From Cephalothrix spiralis (Eukaryota > Nemertea > Palaeonemertea > Archinemertea > Cephalotrichidae), in the NCBI GenBank assembly GCA_032353305.1, contig JAUCNG010229968.1, positions 1-12,796 on the forward strand: 12,796 nucleotides of DNA, read 5' to 3'. The notes beneath the pieces were generated by a model. That model was not told the DNA's origin. It saw only the letters and a program-made list of their open reading frames with translations, and searched no databases. This document shows, one piece after another, positions 1 through 10,600 of this stretch (position 1 is its first letter; each line of letters starts with the position of its first letter). Both the position numbers and the translations under genes were made by a program.

Positions 1-286
1 CAATTCGTCGATATTTCGTAGAAACGATATTTCGTCGAATCTCAACTCATTAATTTTCGTATAAAGCACTCTCGCCCATATATGAATAATTATTTTTATT
101 ATACTCGCTCACAATTCATTAAGTTGTGAAATTCTTTTGTTTTAGAAATTATGGGGATTAAAAGCTAGGTACTTGTTAATTAACACCATAACGTACCGCG
201 AAATTCTTACTTTTATATGAAAAGATTATTATCAGCTAATTGTGATTCTTAATTCTTTTGTCTATCAAGGTGTAGCATTCAGGGCA
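1..286. other. Upstream intron, AT-rich, no feature seen
   Basis: No LRR-coding exon with splice sites is visible on either strand. The start holds a short imperfect duplication of cgatatttcgt (about 8-18 and 26-36). Confidence 0.5.
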
Positions 287-838
287 CGGCTGATAGTATG
301 CGGGTTTAGTAACCTTTAGTGCCGAGAAAAACTATTAGAGGGGATTTGGCCCCTGATGTGTGCTTATTAAGCACGCGCAGTAAGAAAAAAGTAACCTTGT
401 CGAGAAATGCGCATGCGCAGACGAGTTTTAGGTTTGCGCATGCGCAAATCGAAAAAATTGCAAAGGAATAAGGGCATGTTTCTATCTATGTGTAATACAA
501 TTATATGACGTAAAATAAGCCATTACAGAGTTATTGATATGTGATACATCGACTGTGACGTCATTATCATTAAGTCAGTAACGGCTGATTTTACGTCATA
601 CAATATTATTGTATGACAGACAGATAAAAACTTGCCCCTATTCTTCCAAAATTCGTTGTCATATTTTTCGATTTGCGCATGCGCAACCCTAAAACTCGAC
701 TGCACACGCGCATTTCTCGAAAACGACAAGATAACTTTTTTTTTCTTACTGCGCGTGCCTAATAAGCATACATCAGAGAAAAATCCCCGCTAATCGTTTA
801 TCTCGGTACTCAAGTGTGACTTAACCCGCCTATCCGTC
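287..838. repeat. Long inverted repeat (MITE or foldback-like) with three NRF1-type palindromes
   Basis: The left arm (about 287-544) and right arm (about 556-838) are imperfect reverse complements over most of their length. For example, cgcgcagtaagaaaaaa at 375-391 matches the complement of ttttttttcttactgcgcg at 736-754, and atgacgtaaaat at 505-516 matches attttacgtcat at 588-599. The spacer is only about 10 bp. The 12-bp palindrome tgcgcatgcgca occurs perfectly at 408-419, 435-446 and 674-685. The arms contain no plausible ORF. Ends are approximate and no clear target-site duplication was found. It is structurally a non-autonomous element; the family is unknown. Confidence 0.88.
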
Positions 839-908
839 AGTCGTGAGGGGCCACATAACAGATTGTCTGTGATGAGGCCCCTGGTATTTTTCAATGACTA
901 TGACTCCG

Positions 909-1126
909 AATATCAAGTGCCTATAGTCTAAGGTGCTCCATTCTTATTAATACTTTGTATCAGACACTCACTGGCGATATTTGTAGCGCTTGGCCAATCA
1001 GCGATAAGTACTTATATTTTTAAAGCATGAACATGCATGACCTCTAGACACGATTCCCAGATATGCGTCAGCGATCATAAGAGAGAGACTATAGCACCTG
1101 TAGACTATAGGCACCTGAGAATATAC
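909..1126. repeat. Terminal-inverted-repeat element, about 218 bp
   Basis: The left end has aagtgcctatagtcta (915-930) followed by aggtgct. The right end (about 1085-1126) is its imperfect reverse complement, with tagactataggcacct at 1101-1115 preceded by agcacctg. Short gactatag motifs repeat inside the right end. Non-coding, MITE-like; the family is not recognised. Confidence 0.75.
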
Positions 1127-1541
1127 AATCAAAACTCGTCAGCCTGTCAGATGTATATCTGTTACCTGTCCTAATATTTGGGATTTTTTCAACCCTTCGT
1201 TTTGCGAAGAAATATTTTGTTCTTTCTTAAAAAAAGAATTTGGCATGTCCTACCATTCTGGAAAGTGTGACTTTTAGGGCTAACAAAACATATTTAGAAA
1301 TTCGGTTAAAAAAAAGTTATTGTTGATCATATGAAAATAAGGCTGATTCTTTAGATGGCGGTTTATTTCTATAAATTCATAGATCGTGTACTAGCTTCTC
1401 ATTTGTGGCGTGAGCCCTTAATTCAAAGGCGAACGTACCTTAAATAAATGGCGTATTAACAGTATTAAATTCAAATACAAAATATTGATTTAAGACCGGT
1501 GACAAATTTAATTTATTTATAGTAATTTTGTTGATTTTCAG
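1127..1541. other. Intron upstream of exon a, no insertion recognised
   Basis: AT-rich, with only short hairpins such as ttcgttttgcgaa near 1197-1209 and ttctttcttaaaaaaagaa near 1220-1238. No exon or large repeat structure seen. Confidence 0.5.
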
Positions 1542-1624
1542 GTCATGTTTTTGTGTCAGCTTGTCAATTTAGAGCAGCTCTCTATTATGAATAATCCATG
1601 TGTTTCATTAAGTTCAGCAGCTAC
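1542..1624 (+). CDS. CEP97: CEP97 exon a: end of last leucine-rich repeat
   Basis: Acceptor ttgattttcag, donor gtaagt. Read from phase 0 it gives [20 protein letters not shown] followed by a short Ser/Ala stretch. [11 protein letters not shown] is the conserved LRR core with its closing NNPC turn. It ends with two bases (ac) of a Thr codon completed by exon b. Phase 0 entry is inferred, because the previous exon is outside the window. Confidence 0.9.
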
Positions 1625-4600
1625 GTAAGTCTCTTCTTTAATTTTAAAGATTTCCAAAGTTTCTGCCGCTCAGATTTTTGCATACCAAATTTTTGCAACG
1701 ACAAAATATTTGTAATTTTGCTACTTAATTCTATTTTAAATGTTACTTGAAGCTTACCCTATATTTAAGTAATAATACTTGTTTTGTAATTCAAAATACA
1801 TGATTAAAACTTGAAAAACAAAGGAGGAAATTTTGCCAAAAAATAGAAAAAGTACCCACCCATCCAAGCATTTGTATAGGCCAGTTGTTTGTAATAACCA
1901 CGCCCCCGATATTTCAGCATTAAAAAAGCCTAAATGTTTGACAATTATGATAAAACGTTTCATCAGAAACAGAAAATTGATCGTAGCATGTTCGAGAAAT
2001 AATGTTAATCTATTTTTTATTAAAATATGGATTATTCCGCATTTATAATGTCCTAACTAGGGTGCATTCTTTACTAAGCACAAATATATTTATGATACCA
2101 ATTTCATTAAGAGTTATGAAAATTCCTATATAATCCTATCGGGTCAATGTTTTCCTATATTTTCCCGAAATAACCGATATTTCTTATACTTTGAGTCCGA
2201 AATAACTTCATGACACCATCTATATTATCTAAATTAATTTTTAATTATCTATTTTTCAGAGGTTTTGATTACCGACCATTTGTAGTAAACTGGAATCTTA
2301 AACTTCGAGTTTTGGATGGCTTTATTATCAATGAAAAAGAAAGGTACGATTCTACTACCCTGATAAATGCACGCCCCGACTGTCCGTGCTAAATATGTAT
2401 TGCGGATTTGAATTTACCACGGCCAGCCGAAGTATGAAAAAGTGCAAGATCAGATTAGCAAAGCACAGAATTCTAATCTCGCATTTATTAGAGTACGATT
2501 CTACCCTCAGGATAAATATATTTGAAATATTTTAACAAGATTAAATTATCGAGTCCTTTGAAATAATTTGATATGCTTACTACATCATAATTGAATTATG
2601 TTACGATATTCAATATTCTAAATTTGTACAAAATGTCGTATTGTTAACACATTTTTTTCTTTTTGTAATCGTGAAAGGTTTTTTGATATAATTTGGCAGC
2701 ATTTCTAATTTTCTTAGAGCTCAGCTGGGTGCTACCTGGCACCTTTTCATATATATATGATTCATGTTTCTCACCATGTATAACTTGTCTAGTATATACC
2801 CTTTAATTATATAAATGACCTTGACCAAATAGGACGCACATTTTGGTCATGATATAGAGGAGTACTGACTTAAAGTGTGATTTTTACCTTTTTAGCCTTA
2901 AAGCCGAGTGGATGTATAGCCAAGGGAAAGGTCGTTCATTTAGACCAGGACAGCATTTACAACTAATTCAATATTTAGCTACAGTATGCCCACTAACGTC
3001 GGCTGCCGAGGTAGGTCATTTTTTCGTACACAAGTTTATGAAGCTTTTTCAGACCACAGTTTTCAGCTCCCCCCATCAACCCTTATATTTTTGGAAAGCT
3101 TGTGGAAGTTTATATTTCCGAGGGTCGGGCGCGCTTTGGGCCTCAGGGGCCAAAACAGTGGTCCCCTAAAATTGGTCCAACCCAATCGAAAATGGTATCT
3201 TATTATTGTATTGGACAATGTGGATCAGAAAATATCGGGTTCGACCCTTTTTGAGAACATTAAAAAAAAAAATGAAAAAAATCGCAAATTTGGCCCTTCC
3301 TTAAAGCAAGCCCAACCCTTTCGAAAATATAAACTTGAACCTAGAATTTCCACATGCTTTCCAAAAATATGAAGGTTGATGGGGTTTAGGCCCATACTTC
3401 CGAGAATCCGAGATTTTGGCGGGGGACCGAAAACTGGGGTCTGAAGGTTTTACCCCAAAAGTTCCATAAACTTTTATTCTATAAATTCAGGGGCCGCAGT
3501 TCACTTCACTTATATGACGGGCGTCAGATGGACTTTTTGAAATAGACACATGGCAGTCCGCTTGCTCGAGCATTTACCCGTATGCCCCGCACTCTATAAT
3601 CTATTTTCTTTATATTTGTGTTCGGATACCCTTAGGGAGTCTCGAACCTGCAACCTTCCGATTGGAAGGCGAGCGCGCTACCTCATGCGCTACAGCAACG
3701 ACAGCGGTTCCGTAGTTTTTATAGAAAGCCTAATTCGAAAACAATATCAAATTTTTCTATTTCATCAATCATAATTCGTAAATGCTATTTTTGCTAAATG
3801 CAAAACATAGCTCCTGTTTAAAAATGCACAAATTTCGTTGTGGGAAAATTGGCATACACGTTTACCAAAATTTGACAAAATTGAGTTGAGGAACCCAACC
3901 CCCTAAAAAAAATTAATGGCATGGAAAAAATTGAAAAAAGGCCTTTTTTGCCCTCACCCACCCTTTCTCTCTCTCTCCACCGTAACAATTTTTTTACCAC
4001 CCATCTCGGCCCTTTTTTTTTAACACACTTTTTCCAAATTTTTCTAAAACGCGCCTATTTTTTCCCTAACAAATTTGACCACCCACCCAATTTTTGCCAT
4101 TTTCTCTGTTTTTTGAGTAAATTTTATTCAAAAAAATGTATCTCCCAAAAACGTGTATGCCAATTTCCCCGTGACTTTTATTATAAGATATTTTTCTCGC
4201 CTTACTTCGCTTGGATCAGTTATTTTGCTGCGAGAGGACACAACAAAATGTTAATTGTTTTTCGATTAACTTTCAAAAATGTAAAATTGTTCATTTATTT
4301 CTAATACATGTAAACATGTATATACTTTCGATTTCTAGCTCACTACAGAAGAAGACGAAAAATTGAAAAAGATTTTAAACAAACAAAAGTATCACCTCAA
4401 GCAATTAACGGCCGAAAGCATCGATGAGAAATCAGAAAAAATAATCAAACCGTCCTCACCAAAAGGAGGTAACTATTCATAATTGCGTATAATTATTTGA
4501 ATTGCGTTAAATTAAAATTTAAAACAAAATAATGTCTGTAGCAAAACCATTCCACTGGTTTCGAAGTACCCTAACCCCCACCCCCTTATTTGGCGCTGTT

Positions 4601-7600
4601 ACATATGACCTTCAAAATAGTGACCTAACGCGCCTTGATAATCCTTTTAAAATTGCTCTTCGAAAGATTTGGCATGATACGCATAGTAATTTAATACTGG
4701 CTCTTTCTAAATTCAACTCCGTGCATACCAATATCTACAGTACAATGTAGATACGTGAAAATGTGTCACCGAATTAACGATGACTGTCATAATGATTTGA
4801 TTTGATTTTTCTTTTATCTGGCGAAAAACAGTTTTTGTATAACGATTTGAATAAGGTTCTGTAAATGAACCTAATTTGATGTTCAAAATTCATTTACCCT
4901 ACTAGCTTCAGAAGAACTGATTAAAGTAAGAAATTCTAATTATAAATTAGATTTTTTAAATAAATAAGGAAGAGCGAGAAGAGCTAATCACCTATTTAAG
5001 TACTTCTTAATGTTTATTTTTCTTCTTCTAAATATCTGTAAATATGTTCGAAAAAATTGTTTGTGCATTATGTACCGTATATTTTTGCGAATAAATATAT
5101 TATTATTAAACCCCATCGACTCTTATATTTGGTCAAAATTATAGGGTCGATTCAGAAGAGTAGTCATATGTTTTTGATCGAGTTTATATTTTTGAAATGA
5201 GACCCTCTCATATAGTGAGTGATACAAAAACTATCGAACGATATTGGTCAGTATCAGATCGTAACAGCTATAATACCTGCGGTATTTTATTAGTCTACTG
5301 GGGAATTTATCTTCCGAGCCAGCTAGGTCAAATGGAAGTTCAAAATATCGTAAAGTAAACATCAATTGAGTCACGAGATACTGAAAGGGTCGATCCCATA
5401 CCAAAATATGTGTTTTTAGTAAAGTTTTTAACATGATTTTCTTTCAGTTCCTGTTAAGCGGGAAGAAACAGCTGGGTCACCTTTAACGTATTCTATTGAA
5501 ACCCCAGCTAGTTTATATGAAGGCACTTACGATAGAACACCGGTAAAAGCGTGGAGTACAAGTAAGTAACTTCATTTATTTAAAACTTTATTTGCAAAGT
5601 AGCAAAAAGTGCTAGGCACTTATCTTGTGTCTTTTAAAAGGAGCTTTTTTACACTATTAGAACTTTTGTGTTGCAGCGCCTTGGGCCTTGGGTCCTCTTG
5701 TATCTATCAACTGATGGATGCATCCATTAATACGGTGGTGGCTTGAGACAGAGAAAAAATCGTAAAAAGGCAAAAAATACCACTTAGGATCCCGGCAATA
5801 AAAATAGATAAAAGTAATTCTTTGATGATGATATTTTATAATACTGCATTATGCTAAAACTCGACCTCTGATTTGTCGGAATCCAGTCACGTGACCGGGA
5901 TTATCTGTGGATAATCTGGTAGTCTGTAAAATCTCGTCGATAATCATGCGATAACTACTCGATAATTATATGTTTTGCTTTTATAATTGATTTTAATCGC
6001 AGTATAAACATCTTAACTTTCATTTTGGACACGGTTATTCTGAAATTATTTGCCGATTAACCATATAAACGGTTAATCAGCGAATAATTTCAGATAAAAG
6101 CGGCCAAAATGAAAGTTAAGATATAATGAAAGACCGAATAGTTTTTAATAGACTGAGTTTCTTAAAATTCATGGGTCCTAGACCTCCTAATATTCCTAAA
6201 AATCCTAAAATTTGACAAAGCCTCCTAAAATCTAAAAATCTCCTAAGATTAAAACGCTCCTCAAAAATGTCATTAGTACTAAAGTGCCTCATATAGAATG
6301 AGAAATGAAGAAATATGCATGTAAAAACTGAAATTTTCCTCGCCCCGCTTCGCTCGGCTCAATAACATATATATTTCTCCTTATTAGAATAAAAGTATTA
6401 CTTTTTCTATAAATCAGTTGAAACAATGACTATATGCAGTTAATGAGGGTAAAAAAAAGTACACCTTACAAACTTTGTGAAATATTTTGAAAAGTCTCTG
6501 AAAATCTGAAAAAACAGTTGAGAAAAATGAGACATATCCAGCAAAAGTGTATATCAACCCTGGTACAGTGGCACGCATAAGATAAGCTGGTCACACTGCA
6601 GCAGCGCGCCCGCTTGTATAAAACGTTTTTATGTATCAAACCGATCCGATGTTTTGGTCTAAAAAGGTACCAATCCACCCGGGGTATGCATATTTTTTCA
6701 ATTAACGCCTCGCCTCTCCCGTGAAAAAGCTGAATTAAATTGTGTTTTTATTTATATTTCATAGTGCATTCAAGGAGCGACTCTCCAAAGGCCGCGATGG
6801 CTCAGTCTCAAGGGGTTCTCTCTGACTTAGTAGTAGAAGATCTGACCGTCAATTTCAACTCTAGTAACACAAGTTTGTTAGACTCAGAGTCTGTTTACCT
6901 ACCTCTAAGCCCGAAGAGTCAAAATGAAATGGATCGACCTTTAACAGCCCCTGCTCAAGCTAGCCAGGTAAGAGATTTCACCAGAAGCCCCGCAAATGAG
7001 GGATTTATTTAAGGGTTACTACGGGTAATCCCAAAATGGACAAAAATGCAATGGAAATTTGAAGAAGAAAAAATGGGCCAAAGGTTTAAATTTTCTTCCG
7101 GGCAACAATATATATCACTACTGATGATGATGTCATGATGATCTTTGATGATTGACCCGAGGGGTAGGCCATTCCTGACCGCTAACGCAGATTCTAAGCC
7201 AGACTGCGGAGCCAAATACCGGCTATTCTTAAATGTTTAAATGTACTCATGCACACCAAGCCGGGGCAAATGTGTTTGATTTTGCATTTATGCAACTCAG
7301 TCTGGGTAATGGGTGCGTAGGGTAGGTATGGAACTTATTATAATAATGTCCCCCCGAGCTATTTAATAATTTTTAAATATTATTTAATAAACATTTTAAA
7401 TAATTTAATAACAAATTGAATAACTTCCTTAGTAATTTATTCACTTTTTTAATGAACTTCTTACTAGTTTAATAATGTTTTGATTAGTTGAGTAACTTTT
7501 TTATTAATGTTTTAAATAATCTAATAACTTATTAAGAATTTGTCAATTTTTAAATAATTTGATAACTACATTGAAAGTATTTTTTAATAATAGTTTTTAA

Positions 7601-10600
7601 AACATTTTTTATAATTTGCTATTTTTTAAATAATTTGATAACTTATTAAATAATTCAATAACATTTTTAATACTTATAACAATTTAATAACTAAATAGTG
7701 TTCTCTCCAGTTCGAAGTTCCATACCCTCGACTATGTGTCTGCTCATATAGACACAGTTAGCGTGAGGTGGGTATCGAACCCACCTCGATGAAATCATCA
7801 TGATATGATGACGTCACGTCCATAGGAAAGGCACATCTACCAACTAGCTAACCGGGTGAACAATCGCTTTCTTGTTTTACAGAAACAACAATCATCAGAA
7901 ATACGCCCGTCAACAGCAGGTCCGCGGCGGTTGAGTGATGAAGACCGACCAATACGTTCACATGTGCAAGATTCGAGAATGCAGTCTGTAATGTCGAAAC
8001 TTATGGAAGTCCAAAATACAGAAACAACCTCTCAAGAAAGACCAAAAAGTGGGGACGCTAATACACGTAAACGGCCTGTTCAAACTTCCCAGCCGAACTC
8101 GCAACCGAACTCAAATACGAACTCAGAAAGTGAAGAATATGAATTGAATAAAGAAAACGAACGTCGGATTAAGAAAGCGGTTCGACGTTCGAACGATGTC
8201 TCGGAAGAAATGGAGGTGCATGTTACAAAACCAGTAAGTACTCGGGTGCAGTTCAATAATTATGACGTCATCAATCGTCATAGTTGTGGGTTCGTTTGCC
8301 GCCTCGGTGGCAAAGTGGTAGAGAGTCGGGTCTTTGAATCCGTAGGTCCCGGGTTCGAGACTCGGGTCGACACTACTTTCCATCGCTAAGAACCTCCGGC
8401 AAGTTCTTCAGCGTACACTGCTTCCTGTGTGGCTCGGCCAGGTTAAATACATTAAATGGGACACTGGTAAACCCCAATGCTAATCAGTATATAGAAAATA
8501 GATTCAAGTGCGGGATAGGTCTAAGGGTAAATGCTTATAAAGCGGACCGTCTGTAACTATTTGAGCCTGTCATCTGACACCCTCACAAAAAGTTGATAAG
8601 TTGTCTCGACCAAATGTTTCTTATGGCCCGTCAACACCAAGTGTTCAAAACTTGGTAGCCAACGCAAACGTGATCGCTAGCCAAATGCTTGGTGTGCTAA
8701 GATAAGTGAAGCCGATTGGCTCAAATTGTCTTTTCCAGGGCTGCCTAGTGCCTATACTCATTATAAACGGACTGTTGAAGTGCTTTCGTGATCGGGTCAA
8801 ATTTTAACAACTGTTTGTGGCCGAAGATCATCAATATTTTCCAAGATGACGGCCAAAATTTAAAATAGCCGCCAAAAATCGGATAAATCGCCCCAAAAGA
8901 CCACTGAAACATCTGAAAAGCCATTTTATTCATCAAAAAATATTCTTATTTATGTCGAGCTCACTTTGCGACCTCAAAAGCCCAATTTTAAGGTTCCCAA
9001 AAAGGGTCGAGCCCGCTATTTTCTGATCCGCATGGTCCAATACAATAATAAGATTGAGTTTGACCAAGGACAAATCTAGATTTTTGACGAAAAATTGTAT
9101 TGGCCCCTGAGGACCCAGAGCAGGCCCGACCCTTTCGAAAATATAAACTTGAACCCAGAACAATGGTTTTGTTTTTTTAGGTACACAAGAACAAAAAGGC
9201 CAAAGCACCAAGTATGTCAATGCATAGCCCTCGAGTTAACACGGAAAAAAGTCACGGAAAACTCAAATTTCCGATTAGCCAAGGCTTTAATTTAGACGAT
9301 GTGGAAGAAACGGAGGCCCAGCATATGACCGAAAAGTCTCAAACACAGCAAGGTAAGAACGAGTTCATTATGCGAGAAATTATGCTCTGGTCCAGAGTTT
9401 TAACGGTGTAACCGAATACGTTCGGCGCATTTCGGTAAACTTCGGAATATACGAGAAAAGTCCAATCGCCATGTTTTGACTGTTTCGTTTTCGGCATGTC
9501 GTGATTCCCTTTTTACGGAAAATACCGAAGATGCGCCCGAACGCATTTGAGTTTTGGTTTTAATAACAAGCTTTGAGCAAATGAACGGGCAGAAAGGTCT
9601 CACAAAATAATTGACGATTTCTTATATACGAATATACACTCTATAGGTGCTATATGATCAAATTTCCTTAGCTTAAAATTATCCGATAACTAGGTGCTAT
9701 TGCAATTTGTCCTCCAATTTTATATCGTGATATCAACATGACATGGCACCTACACCTATATTTAGACTATATTGTCAACAAATTATAACACGCTCGGACA
9801 TTATGACTATTTACAGATACTTATAAGTATCTCCTATTTATCCTCCCCTTAATTGTCATATCATATCATTATAAATGCTATTTATACGATAGTACAAGAT
9901 CTTTAAACACGTTATTGCTAACTGAATGTCTATTTTAAGTTACCTTAATATATATATCGGGTGGCCCGCTATATTCTTGCCGCCGCGATGTTTACAATGT
10001 TGTACATTGTATCTTCAAAAATACGTGAGATAATGATTTGATATTCTGCATGTAGTAGAAGAATGGTGTTCTTTAATAGTAATCTTTTAAAGTTATTTTG
10101 ATTTTATGCAACTCAGGCAAAATAACGGACTATCATTGAATGACGTTAAAACTTGTCGTGTAAATCTTTGCCGTTATTTAAAAAAACAGTGTTTTTATAA
10201 AAAATAAAATCCATTTTGAACGTCCTGATAAATTCATTTATTTTATGTCGCCATAAATTCGAAAAATGTGTATTCAAATGTATACTGACGACATTAAAAT
10301 TATATAAACCTAATAAAAGTGTTAAGTGACAGGGAATAAATAGGCTGTGGTGGATACGGGTCTGAAATGATATTTATTCTGTTGATGCGTCAATTTATTT
10401 TACTATCGTATAATACATTCCGTTTTTATAGATACAGTGCTTAAATTTATGCCACGGAAAGAAAAGATCAATGTTATCAATATTCCAAAATTTCAAGCCG
10501 AAAGCTTTCCAAACGCCGGGGTTTTAAATAACGGGCAAAGATTCACACAACACATTTTAACATCATTCTATGATATTCCGTTTTTTTAAACCGACATAAA

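Noticed and set aside
523-729. Minus-strand ORF of 68 codons
   Set aside because: Lies inside the 287-838 inverted repeat and reads across its arm; no coding signature.
2986-3372. 128-codon ORF and its similarity to the minus-strand ORF at 8933-9220
   Set aside because: The protein similarity is real but comes from the two copies of the TIR element. Neither has a start context, a domain or conservation beyond the DNA repeat.
3921-4304. 127-codon ORF rich in Phe/Ser/Leu
   Set aside because: Made of the T/C-rich interior of a TIR element; composition artefact.
4532-4750. 72-codon plus-strand ORF in intron d-e
   Set aside because: No known motif, no splice-site support and no match in phase with CEP97.
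5120-5410. Weak inverted segments around gggtcgattcag and ctgaaagggtcgatccc
   Set aside because: Only short, shifted matches; cannot be told apart from chance in AT-rich DNA.
8301-8373. Functional tRNA-Gln gene
   Set aside because: Stems carry mismatches and the unit continues into a SINE body that is repeated at 12610; a SINE head explains it better.
9640-9770. Possible relative of the 909-1126 element (repeated taggtgcta and a loose inversion)
   Set aside because: Matches are only 9-12 bases with many differences; too weak without a search.
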